From an uncultured Peptococcaceae bacterium (GTDB taxonomy: Bacteria > Bacillota > Peptococcia > Peptococcales > Peptococcaceae), in NCBI GenBank assembly GCA_900552455.1, contig URZX01000016.1, positions 1 through 50,380 of the forward strand: a DNA stretch of 50,380 nt. Reading direction: 5' to 3'. Below the pieces are notes generated by a model. It was not told where the DNA came from. It made no database searches and saw only the letters and a program-made list of their open reading frames with translations. Shown in pieces: positions 15,930-26,025 of the stretch. Both the position numbers and the translations under genes were made by a program. Positions within the stretch are counted from its first letter, which is position 1. Every line of letters begins with the position of its first letter.

Positions 15930-17120
15930 ATGAAGATCGTAGTGGGTGTAACCGGGAGCATCGCAGCGTATAAAGCCGTCGACCTGGTGAATCAATGTCG
16001 CAAGCTCGGCCACGAGGTGCGCGTTGTCATGACGAAACATGCAGCAGATTTTGTGCAGCCGCTGACCTTCGAAGCGATCGCGCATGCGCCAGTCGTATGC
16101 GACATGTTTGCAGAAGGCGTCGAGGCGCTGGCGCACATCAGCCTCGCAAAATGGGCCGATGTCTGCATCGTTGCGCCGGCAGATGCGAATGTGATCGCAA
16201 AAATGGCGCACGGCCTCGCCGATGATTTCCTCACAACCTTCATCCTCGCTTTCGACGGGCCCGTACTCGTGGCGCCGGCGATGAACACCGTGATGTATCA
16301 TCAGCAGGTCACACAGGACAACCTCGCACGGCTGAAAAGCTACGGCTACGAGATCGTTTCACCGGCAAGCGGTCAGCTCGCCTGTGGAGATATTGGCGAA
16401 GGCAAGCTCGCAGATCTGGAGACGCTGCTGTTTCATCTGGAAAAAAGCGTCACCGCGCAGACGCTGGCTGGCTTTCGTCTCGTCGTCACCGCCGGACCAA
16501 CCGTTGCACCGATCGATCCGGTGCGCTTTGTGACCAACCACTCGAGCGGCAAGATGGGCTTTTCCATCGCCCACGAAGCTGCGCTTCGCGGCGCTGAGGT
16601 GACGCTTGTTGCCGGTCGCGTGCAGCGTCCGACGCCAGTCGGCGTTTCCCGCGTCGATGTGGCGACGACAGCAGAGATGCTCGCTGCCATCGAAGCGCTG
16701 ATGCCAAAATCCGATGGCCTGATCATGGCGGCAGCACCGGCAGATTACACGCCAGCTGAGTACCACGAAGAAAAGATCAAAAAAGCAGGAGACGAACTCG
16801 TCCTTGCATTCAGAAAGAATCCTGATATACTAAAGACGCTGAAGCCGATTCTCTCAGACAAGATCGTCGTTGGTTTTGCCGCCGAGAGCCATCAGCTGTT
16901 AGAAAATGCAGAGAGAAAATTAAAAGAAAAAAATCTGGATTTTATCGTCGCAAACAACATCGCCGGAAAGGACACCGCGTTCCGCTCCGACTACAATGCG
17001 GCGACCATCATCTATAAGGACGGTCATCAGGAAGTGATCCCGCGCCAGCTGAAAACCGAACTCGCGGATAAGATTCTTGATGAGATCCAACACATCCGAT
17101 GCCAGAAGGAGGAACGATAA
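15930..17120 (+). CDS. coaBC: bifunctional phosphopantothenoylcysteine decarboxylase / phosphopantothenate-cysteine ligase
   Basis: This 396-residue fusion carries out the two middle steps of coenzyme A synthesis. The N-terminal flavoprotein CoaC domain shows GVTGSIAAYKAVDLV and the PAMNTVMYHQ substrate motif near residues 112-121. The CoaB domain begins near LAGFRLVVTAGPTVAPIDPVR and includes TNHSSGKMG and AAPADYTP. A conserved FRKNPDIL segment follows. There is no strong ribosome binding site before ATG 15930, so translation is probably coupled to rpoZ. metK follows immediately with no gap. Confidence 0.96.
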   Translation: MKIVVGVTGSIAAYKAVDLVNQCRKLGHEVRVVMTKHAADFVQPLTFEAIAHAPVVCDMFAEGVEALAHISLAKWADVCIVAPADANVIAKMAHGLADDFLTTFILAFDGPVLVAPAMNTVMYHQQVTQDNLARLKSYGYEIVSPASGQLACGDIGEGKLADLETLLFHLEKSVTAQTLAGFRLVVTAGPTVAPIDPVRFVTNHSSGKMGFSIAHEAALRGAEVTLVAGRVQRPTPVGVSRVDVATTAEMLAAIEALMPKSDGLIMAAAPADYTPAEYHEEKIKKAGDELVLAFRKNPDILKTLKPILSDKIVVGFAAESHQLLENAERKLKEKNLDFIVANNIAGKDTAFRSDYNAATIIYKDGHQEVIPRQLKTELADKILDEIQHIRCQKEER

Positions 17121-18311
17121 TTGAAACAGTTTTTTACATCCGAGTCTGTGACCGAAGGGCATCCTGACAAGATCGCTGATCAGATCTCCGATGCCATTTT
17201 GGATGCCATTCTTGAAAAAGACCCAAACGCCCGCGTTGCCTGTGAAACCTTCGTCACCACCGGCATGGTGCTGATCGCCGGCGAAATCTCCACGAAATGC
17301 TACGTGGATATGCCAAAGATCGCTCGCGGCGTCATCAAGGACATTGGCTACCATGACATGAACCACGGCTTTGACTACAAAACCTGCGCCGTGCTCACCT
17401 CCATCAGCGAGCAGTCTGCCGACATCGCCATGGGTGTTGACAAGGCGCTGGAAGCAAAAATGGGCGAAATGGACGACTCCGAGCTCGACGCCATCGGCGC
17501 CGGCGACCAGGGCATGATGTTCGGCTATGCCAGCGATGAGACCGACGCCTATATGCCGCTGCCAGTGTATTATTCCCATGCGCTGACCCGCCGTCTCGCG
17601 GAAGTCAGAAAGAGCGGTGAGGTGCCATTCCTTTTGCCAGACGGCAAGAGCCAGCTCACCGTTGAATACGTTGACGGCAAGCCAACGCGCATCGACGCCG
17701 TGACCATCTCCACCCAGCACACGTCCGATGCCAGCATCGACGAAGTGCGCGAAGCAGTCATGGATAAAGTCATCAAGGCGGTGCTCCCTGCAGAGATGCT
17801 CGACGAAAACACCCGCTACTACATCAATCCAACCGGGCGCTTTGTTATCGGCGGTCCTCAGGGGGACACCGGTCTCACTGGTCGCAAGATCATTGTCGAT
17901 ACCTACGGCGGCATGGCGCGCCATGGCGGCGGCGCCCTCTCTGGCAAGGATGGCACGAAGGTTGACCGTTCTGGTGCGTATGCTGCACGCTACGTTGCCA
18001 AAAACATCGTCGCTGCCGGTTTGGCCAAGCGCTGTGAAGTCCAGCTCGCATACACGATCGGCGTAGCGCGTCCGATGTCTATTTTCGTCGAAACCTTCGG
18101 CACCGGCATCGTTGATGAAGAAAAGCTCGCGCAGGTGATCGGCGAAGTGTTCGATCTGCGCCCAGCGGCCATCATCCGCGATCTCGACATGCGCAAGCCA
18201 ATGTATCGCCAGTGTGCAGCCTACGGTCACTTTGGCCGCACCGATATCGATCTGCCATGGGAACGCCTGGATAAGATGGATGCGCTGAAGCAGGCTTGTG
18301 GTGTAGAATAA
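17121..18311 (+). CDS. metK: S-adenosylmethionine synthetase
   Basis: This 396-residue enzyme makes SAM from methionine and ATP. Family motifs are [20 protein letters not shown] at the N-terminus, [12 protein letters not shown] near residues 128-139 and the P-loop-like [14 protein letters not shown] near 249-262. [17 protein letters not shown] follows. The start is TTG at 17121 after AGAAGGAGG, adjacent to the coaBC stop. No SAM riboswitch is seen before it, and it relies on the upstream operon for transcription. A terminator follows. Its position between coaBC and priA is not the commonest order. Confidence 0.97.
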   Translation: MKQFFTSESVTEGHPDKIADQISDAILDAILEKDPNARVACETFVTTGMVLIAGEISTKCYVDMPKIARGVIKDIGYHDMNHGFDYKTCAVLTSISEQSADIAMGVDKALEAKMGEMDDSELDAIGAGDQGMMFGYASDETDAYMPLPVYYSHALTRRLAEVRKSGEVPFLLPDGKSQLTVEYVDGKPTRIDAVTISTQHTSDASIDEVREAVMDKVIKAVLPAEMLDENTRYYINPTGRFVIGGPQGDTGLTGRKIIVDTYGGMARHGGGALSGKDGTKVDRSGAYAARYVAKNIVAAGLAKRCEVQLAYTIGVARPMSIFVETFGTGIVDEEKLAQVIGEVFDLRPAAIIRDLDMRKPMYRQCAAYGHFGRTDIDLPWERLDKMDALKQACGVE

Positions 18312-18320
18312 TGAACGTTC

Positions 18321-18349
18321 AAGCAGATATCTCAGGATATCTGCTTTTC
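18321..18349 (+). terminator. metK terminator
   Basis: AGCAGATATC (18322-18331) pairs perfectly with GATATCTGCT (18336-18345) across a 4-base loop, followed by TTTCATC. Confidence 0.75.
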
Positions 18350-18373
18350 ATCTATTTATGAGGAGGTGAGCGC

Positions 18374-20725
18374 ATGGAAAATTGCCGCGTCATTGTCGAC
18401 GGTGCGCCTTTCGTCAACGAGGACGGATTCACTTACCGTGTTCCGCCGTCCCTGGAACAGTTCGTCGCCATTGGCAGCATCGTCTACGTGCCTTTCGGCA
18501 AAGGCGACAAGCTGAAGATCGGCTTTGTCGTCAGCGAAGAGGCTGCGGTAGAAACAGAAGCGGCTCATAAGATCAAGGACATCGTCATGGTCAACCATCT
18601 TTCGCCGGTGGTCACGCCGGAGCTGATGGCGCTTTGCCGCTTTGTCGCCGATTCCTACGCCTGTGCGCTCATCTATGCCCTGCGCCAGGTGGTGCCAAAA
18701 TACATGCTGCACCACGCCTTCGTGGCATTCGAAGAGATCGAAAGTGGCAAACGCACGGCGCTCAATCGCCGCAGCATCAAAGACGGCGCCGCTGGCTGCG
18801 CGGCGGGAACGCTGCGGCTCGTTCCCCATGAACCGACGGCAGAGCCTGGTGAGCGCTTCTGGCAGCTCACATCCGAAGAGAGCGTGACGATCGAAGCCTG
18901 GATGATCGCGCTGAAGCGAGCGCCAAAGCAGAAAGCCGTGCTGCAATTCATCCTGCAGCACGGGATCGTCGACGGAGAACGTCTGAACGACGCCTTCGAC
19001 GGCTGCCAGCCAACGCTGCGCACCCTCCGCGAAAAAGGATACATCCGTGAATGCGCACGCCCTGTGGCGAAGGCGCCTGACGATGGCGCGCTGCAGCCAG
19101 AGCTCGTCATGACCGAGCGCCAGCAGGCTGTGTTCGACGCCCTGCGCACACAGCTCGATGCGCACGCCTACCACAAGAGCCTGATCAACGGCGTCACCGG
19201 CTCAGGCAAAACGCTGATCTACGAAAAGCTCACAGAAACCGTCATCGCCCACAAGCGTCAGGTGCTCATCCTCGTTCCGGAGATCGCGCTCTCGCAGCAG
19301 CTCTTCGAGCGCCTGCAGAAACGTTTCGGTGCGCGCATCGCGCTCCTGCACAGCCAGCTCACTGAGCGCGAGCGCTACGAGATCTGGCTGGCCACACAGG
19401 CGCACGAGATCGACATTGTGCTGGGGCCGCGCAGCGCGCTGTTTCTGCCGTTTGCCGATCTCGGGCTTGTCATCATCGACGAAGAGCACGAGTCAAGCTA
19501 CAAGCAGAGCGAGCCCGATCCACGCTATCACGCGATCCGCGTTGCCGAATACCTCGCGCAGAGAAATCAGGCGCTGCTCCTTCTCGGCAGTGCAACGCCG
19601 TCTGTCGACACCCTCTATGAAGTGGTGCAGAAAAAATGCAGCATCTACAATCTGCCAGACCGCATCGGTCAGGCTGCGTTGCCAGAAATGCGGCTCGTTG
19701 ATATGACAGAGGAGCGCAGGCAGGGCAACCACGGCATTCTCAGCCAGGCGCTGCGGGAAGCGATGGCCGCATCCCTCTCGCGCGGTGAGCAGGTGATCCT
19801 GCTGATCAATCGCAAGGGCTATTCCTCGTCGATCGTTTGCCACGAATGCGGCGAGGTCATCCGCTGTCCGCGCTGCGACATCCCGCTGACCTACTACCAG
19901 TCGACTGGCGAACTGAAATGCAATTACTGCGAATACCATTTGCCTATGGTCAGCGCCTGTCCGTCCTGCGGCAGCAGCTTCATCGACAAGCGCGGCACCG
20001 GCACAGAAAGCGTCGAAGAAGAATGCGCGCGGCTCTTTCCGAAGGCTGTCGTCGCTCGTCTGGATGCGCAGGCCCTCGCCAACAAGACGTCGCGCGATCG
20101 CGTCCTCCAGGATTACGCCGACAGACGCACCAATATCCTCGTTGGCACGCAGCTTCTGGCAAAAGGGCTGGATTTTATCAACACCACCTGCATCGGCGTG
20201 ATCCACGCCGACCTGACGCTGAACCTGCCGGATTTTCGCAGCGCCGAACGCTGCTTCCAGCTCATGGTGCAGGTAGCCGGGCGCGCTGGCCGCGACAACA
20301 AGCCGAGCACTGTTTTCATCCAGACCTACCAGAAGGACCACTATGCTTTCGCAGACGCCTGCCAGCAAAACGTGCACCAATTCTTTCTGGACGAGATGGC
20401 GTTTCGCAAGCAGTGGCTCTATCCGCCGGTCGTCCGTCTCTGCCGCGTTATTGTCTCGGATTTTGACGCGAATGATGTTGAGAAGTCGATGCGTTCCATT
20501 TATAATTATATTGTGCGACTGCCGATCCGGAAGGAGGTCATCGGCCCATCCTACGCGCCGTTGGCAAAAAAGAACAATCGCTATCGCATGCACCTCATCA
20601 TCAAAACAACAGAGGAGGAGGACGTGCAATCGCTGATGCGCCAGTTCCGCAGCGACCTGCAGTCGATGCATTTGAAAAATTCCACCCGGGTCCTCATCGA
20701 CATCGATCCGGAAAACATTTTCTGA
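18374..20725 (+). CDS. priA: primosomal helicase PriA
   Basis: This 783-residue superfamily 2 helicase restarts collapsed replication forks. The Walker A motif GVTGSGKT is at residues 273-280 and the helicase motif II reads DEEHESSYKQ. A zinc-binding cluster starts at C489 in CHECGEVIRCPRC and ends with CPSCGSS, forming CxxC pairs. Later motifs include ILVGTQLLAKGLDF and QVAGRAGR (motif VI). The N-terminal DNA-binding domain is the first 110 residues. The start ATG 18374 has AGGAGGTGAGCGC before it. def follows 18 bases later. Confidence 0.96.
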   Translation: MENCRVIVDGAPFVNEDGFTYRVPPSLEQFVAIGSIVYVPFGKGDKLKIGFVVSEEAAVETEAAHKIKDIVMVNHLSPVVTPELMALCRFVADSYACALIYALRQVVPKYMLHHAFVAFEEIESGKRTALNRRSIKDGAAGCAAGTLRLVPHEPTAEPGERFWQLTSEESVTIEAWMIALKRAPKQKAVLQFILQHGIVDGERLNDAFDGCQPTLRTLREKGYIRECARPVAKAPDDGALQPELVMTERQQAVFDALRTQLDAHAYHKSLINGVTGSGKTLIYEKLTETVIAHKRQVLILVPEIALSQQLFERLQKRFGARIALLHSQLTERERYEIWLATQAHEIDIVLGPRSALFLPFADLGLVIIDEEHESSYKQSEPDPRYHAIRVAEYLAQRNQALLLLGSATPSVDTLYEVVQKKCSIYNLPDRIGQAALPEMRLVDMTEERRQGNHGILSQALREAMAASLSRGEQVILLINRKGYSSSIVCHECGEVIRCPRCDIPLTYYQSTGELKCNYCEYHLPMVSACPSCGSSFIDKRGTGTESVEEECARLFPKAVVARLDAQALANKTSRDRVLQDYADRRTNILVGTQLLAKGLDFINTTCIGVIHADLTLNLPDFRSAERCFQLMVQVAGRAGRDNKPSTVFIQTYQKDHYAFADACQQNVHQFFLDEMAFRKQWLYPPVVRLCRVIVSDFDANDVEKSMRSIYNYIVRLPIRKEVIGPSYAPLAKKNNRYRMHLIIKTTEEEDVQSLMRQFRSDLQSMHLKNSTRVLIDIDPENIF

Positions 20726-20743
20726 TCCTGAAAGGAGAACACA

Positions 20744-21202
20744 ATGGCTAGATATAAAGTTGTTTTGACAGGCGATCCTGTGCTGCGCCGCATTGCACAT
20801 CCTGTCAAAGAAGTGAATGATAACATCAAAAAACTCATGAACAACATGGCAGAGACCATGTACCACGCCAAGGGCGTCGGTCTGGCAGCGCCACAGGTCG
20901 GCATCAGCAAGCGCGTGATCGTCGTCGACATCGGCGAAGGGCTGTTCAAGCTCGCCAATCCGGAGATCGTTTCCTCAAGCGGCATCCAGGATGGTGCCGA
21001 AGGCTGCCTCAGCGTGCCAGATGTCGTCGGCAATGTCAAACGCAGCGAGCATGTGAAGGTCAAGGCGTTGAACGAAGACGGCGACGAGGTGACGATCGAA
21101 GCCTCCGGTTATCTGGCGCGCGCCTTTCAGCACGAGATCGATCATCTCAACGGCATCATTTTCACCGACAAAGCCACCGCGATTGAAAGGGTGACAGACT
21201 GA
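20744..21202 (+). CDS. def: peptide deformylase
   Basis: This 152-residue metalloenzyme removes the N-formyl group from nascent proteins. All three family motifs are present: GVGLAAPQVG (residues 44-53), EGCLSVP with metal ligand C88, and QHEIDHLNG with H130, catalytic E131 and H134. Length fits short type 1 enzymes. It overlaps fmt by one base (TGATG), so the deformylase and the formyltransferase that creates its substrate are translated together. Confidence 0.97.
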   Translation: MARYKVVLTGDPVLRRIAHPVKEVNDNIKKLMNNMAETMYHAKGVGLAAPQVGISKRVIVVDIGEGLFKLANPEIVSSSGIQDGAEGCLSVPDVVGNVKRSEHVKVKALNEDGDEVTIEASGYLARAFQHEIDHLNGIIFTDKATAIERVTD

Positions 21203-22140
21203 TGAAGATCGTTTACATGGGCACGCCGGATTTTGCGGTGACCATCCTTGACCGGCTGATCGCTGCCGGACACGAGATCGATCTCGTGTTCACGCAGCCG
21301 GACCGCCCAAAGGGCCGTGGCAAAAAGCTGCAGGCGCCACCAGTGGCCGAATATGCGAAAGAACATGGCCTGAAGCTTCTGCAGCCGGAATCGATCCGCA
21401 CGCCAGAGATCGCAGCGCTGCTCACTGAAAGCGCCCCTGACGTCGTCATCGTTGCTGCCTACGGCCGCATCATTCCGGATGCTCTGCTGGAAATGCCAAA
21501 ATATGGCTACATCAATGTTCATGCGTCGCTCCTGCCAAAATACCGCGGCGCCGCTCCAATCCAGTGGGCGCTGCGCAACGGCGATGCAGAGACCGGCGTC
21601 AGCATCATGAAGCTCGAATCCGGTCTCGATGAAGGGCCGGTTTACAAAATGGCAAAGCTCGCCATCGCGCCAGAGTGGAACAAGAAAGATCTCTTCGACG
21701 CGCTGGCTGTGCTCGGCGCCGACTGTCTGCTCGAAACCCTGGCCGAGATCGATTCTCTCACGCCAGTCGCTCAGGACCACGCCAACGCCACCTACGCGCC
21801 AATGTTTGGCAAGCAGGATGGCTGCATCGACTTCGCGCAGCCTGCAAAAATGCTCGTCGATCTCAGCCGCGCCCTTGAGCCGGACGACAGTATATACACA
21901 TTTATTAACAATAAACGAATTGCCTTTAAGAGCGTCGCGATTTCTGATAATATAGAAAACAAATCAGCAGTTCCCGGAACGGTGCTCGCTGTCAGCAAAA
22001 AATCCATCGATATTGCGACAGGAGACGGCGCACTCCATGTCACTGAGGTGCAGCCTGCCGGGAAAAAGCCGATGGCCATTCAGTCGTTTTTGAATGGTCA
22101 CCCGTTACAAGTTGGCGATCGTTTTTTAATTGAGAGTTGA
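21202..22140 (+). CDS. fmt: methionyl-tRNA formyltransferase
   Basis: This 312-residue enzyme formylates initiator Met-tRNA with 10-formyl-tetrahydrofolate. The N-terminal Rossmann part reads MGTPDFAVTILDRLI, and the active site HASLLPKYRGAAPIQWA is near residues 110-126. The C-terminal tRNA-binding beta-barrel follows residue 207. Length is normal. It sits in the priA-def-fmt order. The last hundred codons contain an AT-richer stretch (21890-21970), which I treat as ordinary variation. Confidence 0.96.
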   Translation: MKIVYMGTPDFAVTILDRLIAAGHEIDLVFTQPDRPKGRGKKLQAPPVAEYAKEHGLKLLQPESIRTPEIAALLTESAPDVVIVAAYGRIIPDALLEMPKYGYINVHASLLPKYRGAAPIQWALRNGDAETGVSIMKLESGLDEGPVYKMAKLAIAPEWNKKDLFDALAVLGADCLLETLAEIDSLTPVAQDHANATYAPMFGKQDGCIDFAQPAKMLVDLSRALEPDDSIYTFINNKRIAFKSVAISDNIENKSAVPGTVLAVSKKSIDIATGDGALHVTEVQPAGKKPMAIQSFLNGHPLQVGDRFLIES

Positions 22141-22146
22141 GGTAAA

Positions 22147-22833
22147 ATGTTTTTCTGGGATATTTCCATGATCATTCTGATCCCTGGTCTGCTGCTCGCA
22201 ATGTATGCACAGGCCAAAGTGTCGTCGACCTACAACCGCTACAAGAAGGTCACATCTCACAGCGGCTACACCGGCGCGCAGTTTGCGCGCAAGATGCTCA
22301 ACGACAACGGATTGTACGACGTGACGATCACGCAGATCAGCGGGCGCATGAGCGACCACTACGATCCGCGCGCCAATCAGGTGCGTCTGTCTGCCGAAGT
22401 TTACAACGGCACAAGCATCGCATCGCTGGGTATCGCCGCCCACGAAGTCGGTCATGCTGTGCAGCATGCGACGAATTATTTTCCGCTGACCGTGCGCAAT
22501 CTGGTCGTGCCAGTGACAAATTTCAGCAGCAGCATCTACATGCTGTTCATCTTTATCGGGATCATCATGAACAGCTTCTCGATGATCCAGTTCGGCATCA
22601 TGCTGTTTGCCGTCATCGTCATCTTCCAGGTCATCACGCTGCCGGTTGAGTTCAACGCCAGTCGTCGCGCGATCGCGACCCTCGGCGGCGATGGTGTGCT
22701 CGATGCCGAGGAGCTCAGCGGCGCCAAACGCGTTCTCGGCGCAGCCGCAATGACCTATGTCGCTGCCATGGTGACTGCTGTGCTGCAGCTTCTGCAGCTG
22801 CTCATGGTCTTTGGCGGACACAATGACGATTAA
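22147..22833 (+). CDS. neutral zinc metallopeptidase, YugP-like
   Basis: This 228-residue membrane protein has the zinc motif HEVGHAVQHA near residues 100-109 in the YugP/DUF family of putative neutral zinc metallopeptidases. The N-terminal hydrophobic segment MIILIPGLLLAMYA, a central pair of helices (SSIYMLFIFIGIIMNSF, FGIMLFAVIVIFQV) and a C-terminal helix give about four membrane spans. The conserved VRLSAEVYNGTSIASLGIAAHE region surrounds the active site. It is in the fmt-rsmB interval as in many Bacillota. The substrate is not known. Confidence 0.85.
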   Translation: MFFWDISMIILIPGLLLAMYAQAKVSSTYNRYKKVTSHSGYTGAQFARKMLNDNGLYDVTITQISGRMSDHYDPRANQVRLSAEVYNGTSIASLGIAAHEVGHAVQHATNYFPLTVRNLVVPVTNFSSSIYMLFIFIGIIMNSFSMIQFGIMLFAVIVIFQVITLPVEFNASRRAIATLGGDGVLDAEELSGAKRVLGAAAMTYVAAMVTAVLQLLQLLMVFGGHNDD

Positions 22834-22865
22834 TCACAGTAGAGAATAGGATGGGTGAAGATTCA

Positions 22866-24188
22866 ATGGAACAAAATGCACGCGCGCTCGCCTATCATGT
22901 TCTGATCGATATCCAAAAGAACGGAGCCTATGCCAACCTCGCGTTGGACAAGGCTCTTTTGCGTTCAGAATTAAATCCAAACGACCGCCGTCTGGCGACG
23001 GACCTGGTCTACGGCTGCACAAAAATGCAGCTGCATCTCGATCAGATCATTGGGGCGTATTGCGACCTCAAGCGCACCGATAAAAAATCCCTCATGCTCC
23101 TGCGCATGGCTGTTTATCAGTTGACCTTCCTGGAGAAGATCCCGGACCACGCCGTGCTCAACGAAACCGTCGCCCTCGCTAAAGCAGAAGGGCTGCGCAC
23201 CGATAAATTCATCAACGGCGTGCTGCGCAACATGCTGCGCAAGGAGAAGACCGTCACCTGGCCGGACAAGCGCAAGCAGCGCAGCCAGTATTACGCGAAA
23301 TGGTACAGCTTTCCGCAGTGGCTCATCGATATCTGGGTCAAGGAATATGGTTTTCAGGCGACAGAACAGCTCTGCAGCTATTTCAACCAGCCGGCGGCAA
23401 CCTGGATCCGCGTGAACACGCTGAAAGCGTCTGTCGCTGATGTGATCCGCACGCTGGAAGCGCAGAACGCAGAATTTTTCCAGCATCCGCAGCTGCCGGA
23501 AGCGATCCGCGTCGCCTCGCTGCAGCCGGTGAAGAACAGTGGACTGATCGCCCACGGCAAGGTCACGGTGCAGGATCTCAGCTCGATGCTACCGGCCGTT
23601 GTCCTGCAACCGAAAAATAACGCGAAGATTTTAGATATGTGTGCCGCTCCTGGTGGAAAAACCACGCACTTATCTGCTATAATGGAGAACAGTGGAGAGA
23701 TCGTCGCCTGCGATCTGCATCCGCATCGCGTGGGGCTCATCGAAGAGAATGTGAAGCGCCTCGGCGTGCAGAACGTTCGCTGCATCACAGGCGAGGCCCA
23801 GGATCTGCCGGCATCGTTTCACGCTGCCTTTGACGCGATCCTCCTGGACGCACCGTGCAGCGGGCTCGGTGTGCTGAATCGCCGTGCCGATCTGCGCTGG
23901 CGCATAAGACGCAGCAATCTGCCTGAGATCGAAGCGCTGCAGCGCGACCTGCTCGAAGCAGCCACGCGCTATCTGGTGCCGGGCGGCATCCTTGTTTACA
24001 GCACCTGTACGCTGAATAAAAAAGAAAACGAGGAGCAGATTGCGCAATTTCTGGAACGCCATCCGGATTTTTCCCCTGTGCCATTTGACTGCCTGGGCGA
24101 AACCTGCGCATCAGGCATGAAGACGATCTATCCGTACATCGACCACTCAGATGGTTTCTTTATTGCCAAGCTCAAAAGAAAGGACTAA
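22866..24188 (+). CDS. rsmB: 16S rRNA m5C967 methyltransferase RsmB
   Basis: This 440-residue enzyme methylates C967 of 16S rRNA. The N-terminal NusB-like domain covers residues 1-130. The methyltransferase domain contains the SAM-binding MCAAPGGKTTHLSA near residue 258, DAPCSGLG with the catalytic cysteine of motif IV, and STCTLNKKENE with the second cysteine of motif VI. I prefer ATG 22866, 7 bases after GGTGA, over the in-frame ATG at 22851. rlmN starts 5 bases after the stop. Confidence 0.93.
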   Translation: MEQNARALAYHVLIDIQKNGAYANLALDKALLRSELNPNDRRLATDLVYGCTKMQLHLDQIIGAYCDLKRTDKKSLMLLRMAVYQLTFLEKIPDHAVLNETVALAKAEGLRTDKFINGVLRNMLRKEKTVTWPDKRKQRSQYYAKWYSFPQWLIDIWVKEYGFQATEQLCSYFNQPAATWIRVNTLKASVADVIRTLEAQNAEFFQHPQLPEAIRVASLQPVKNSGLIAHGKVTVQDLSSMLPAVVLQPKNNAKILDMCAAPGGKTTHLSAIMENSGEIVACDLHPHRVGLIEENVKRLGVQNVRCITGEAQDLPASFHAAFDAILLDAPCSGLGVLNRRADLRWRIRRSNLPEIEALQRDLLEAATRYLVPGGILVYSTCTLNKKENEEQIAQFLERHPDFSPVPFDCLGETCASGMKTIYPYIDHSDGFFIAKLKRKD

Positions 24189-24193
24189 GCCTG

Positions 24194-25264
24194 TTGGATA
24201 TTCGCGCATTAGATTTTGACGAACTACAAGAATATTTGCTGCAGATCGGCGAGCCAGCCTTCCGCACCAAACAGTTTTTTTCGTGGCTGCACAATCAGCA
24301 GATCACTGATTTTGAGCAGGCGCACAATGTCGGTAAAAAACTGCTTCAATCGTTGACGCTGGATGGTTACGAGCTGATCGATCCTGTGCTGAAGCAGCGC
24401 TTTGTTTCCAAGGACGGCACAGAAAAATATCTCATGGAGCTGGCCGACGGCTCTCTGATCGAATGTGTGCTCATGCGCTATCGCGGCGATTTCAGCAAGC
24501 AGCGCAACACCCTCTGCGTCTCCAGCCAGGTTGGCTGCGCCATGGGCTGTGTGTTTTGCGCAACCGGGCACCAGGGCTTCGAGCGCAATCTCTCGGTTGC
24601 AGAAATCCTCAGCGAAGTTTATACTGCAAATAGAATCCTGGGAGAAAACGAGAAGAGGCAGGAGATCCGCAACATCGTCTTCATGGGAATGGGCGAGCCT
24701 TTCAATAATTTTGACAACGTCATGAAGGCGATCCGCATTCTCTGCCATCCCAACGGCATGAATCTGTCGCCGCGCCGCATCACCATTTCAACCTGCGGCG
24801 TCGTGCCGAAGCTCATCGAATTTGCCGATCTGAACACAGACGTTGGCCTGGCCATTTCGTTGCACGCCTCCAACAACAAGGACCGCGACGCGCTGATGCC
24901 AGTGAACCACGCTTATCCGCTGGAAGCGCTCATCGAAGCCTGCCACCATTACGCCGATGTGACCGGCAAGCGTATCAGCTTTGAGTACGCTCTCATTGAA
25001 AATGTCAACGACCAGCAAAAACACGTCGACGAGCTCAGGAAGCTGTTGCACGGGCTCGACTGTCACATCAACGTCATCCCCGTCAACAGCGTCGCCCACA
25101 ACAAATCGCTGCAGCGACCGGATAAAAACCATATCCACCGCTTCATTGAGGCTCTGCGCGCAGCTGGCATTGGCGCCAGCGTGCGTCAGGAAAAAGGCGC
25201 AGACATCAACGGCGCCTGTGGGCAGTTAAAAACCAGCTATTATCAATCCAACCAGGAAAAATGA
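24194..25264 (+). CDS. rlmN: radical SAM 23S rRNA m2A2503 / tRNA m2A37 methyltransferase
   Basis: This 356-residue enzyme methylates A2503 in 23S rRNA and A37 in some tRNAs. The iron-sulfur motif is CAMGCVFCATG, with three cysteines in CxxxCxxC spacing. Other signatures are MGMGEPFNNFDNVMKAI and PRRITISTCGVVP, followed by a C-terminal RQEKGADINGACGQL that carries the catalytic cysteine. The start is TTG 24194 with AAAGGA 9 bases before. It lies in the rsmB-rlmN-PP2C cluster, linking ribosome modification with signalling genes. Confidence 0.95.
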   Translation: MDIRALDFDELQEYLLQIGEPAFRTKQFFSWLHNQQITDFEQAHNVGKKLLQSLTLDGYELIDPVLKQRFVSKDGTEKYLMELADGSLIECVLMRYRGDFSKQRNTLCVSSQVGCAMGCVFCATGHQGFERNLSVAEILSEVYTANRILGENEKRQEIRNIVFMGMGEPFNNFDNVMKAIRILCHPNGMNLSPRRITISTCGVVPKLIEFADLNTDVGLAISLHASNNKDRDALMPVNHAYPLEALIEACHHYADVTGKRISFEYALIENVNDQQKHVDELRKLLHGLDCHINVIPVNSVAHNKSLQRPDKNHIHRFIEALRAAGIGASVRQEKGADINGACGQLKTSYYQSNQEK

Positions 25265-25281
25265 GAAGGGAGTGAAGCCTT

Positions 25282-26025
25282 GTGATCTTTGGAAAAACGC
25301 ATATAGGACTCGTTCGTGAGACCAACGAGGATGCGCTCTTCTATGATGAAGAAAACAAAGTGATGATCATTGCAGACGGCATCGGTGGGCACGCGCGCGG
25401 GGAAGAAGCCAGCAACAAGGCGATCGAATCCCTGAGAGATTACATTTATAACAATCGCAGCCGCTACGCCGACAAGGAAAAGCTCCTGATCGACGGCTTC
25501 AAAGCTGCGAATACCGCCGTTCATCACATCCAGGAGGGACTGGCAGAAGGAAAGATCTGCGGCACCACACTGACTTGCGCCATCGTCGACCAGGGCATTC
25601 TCTATTTCGCCCACGTTGGCGACACGCGCATCTATGTGTCACGCGACAAGAAAGACATCGAGCAGATCACCTACGACCATACCTATCTCTCCGAGCTCGC
25701 GCGCAAGGATTTCAAAACCTTCATTGAAATGCAGAGCACGCAGATCTCCCGCGCGAACAATTATCTGACGCGCGCCATCGGTCCGGATGTCACCGTCGAG
25801 CCACAGGTTGGACATTTTCGGCTGAAGCCCGGCGATTACATCATCATGCTGACCGACGGCGTCTACCGCTATCTCAATCCACTTGATATCCTGCATACAT
25901 TAAAAGAATGCACGAGCATCGTGCAGTTTACGAATATGGTCCTTGAGATCGCCCTGGAAAAAGGCGGCAAGGACAATCTCAGCATCATCGTTGGACTCTT
26001 TTCAGAGGGGAGGGCAAGATCATGA
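25282..26025 (+). CDS. stp: PP2C-type serine/threonine phosphatase
   Basis: This 247-residue metal-dependent phosphatase reverses phosphorylation by the adjacent PASTA kinase. Metal-binding motifs are GLVRETNEDAL at the N-terminus, ADGIGGHARGEEAS near residues 34-47, AHVGDTRIYVSRD near 112-124, LTDGVYRYL near 190-198 and KGGKDNLSIIV near the end. The start is GTG 25282 after AGAAGGGAG. It overlaps prkC by 4 bases (ATGA), so phosphatase and kinase are coupled. Confidence 0.95.
   Translation: MIFGKTHIGLVRETNEDALFYDEENKVMIIADGIGGHARGEEASNKAIESLRDYIYNNRSRYADKEKLLIDGFKAANTAVHHIQEGLAEGKICGTTLTCAIVDQGILYFAHVGDTRIYVSRDKKDIEQITYDHTYLSELARKDFKTFIEMQSTQISRANNYLTRAIGPDVTVEPQVGHFRLKPGDYIIMLTDGVYRYLNPLDILHTLKECTSIVQFTNMVLEIALEKGGKDNLSIIVGLFSEGRARS

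Noticed and set aside
17090..17125. SAM riboswitch before metK
   Set aside because: coaBC and metK are directly adjacent, so there is no room for an aptamer.
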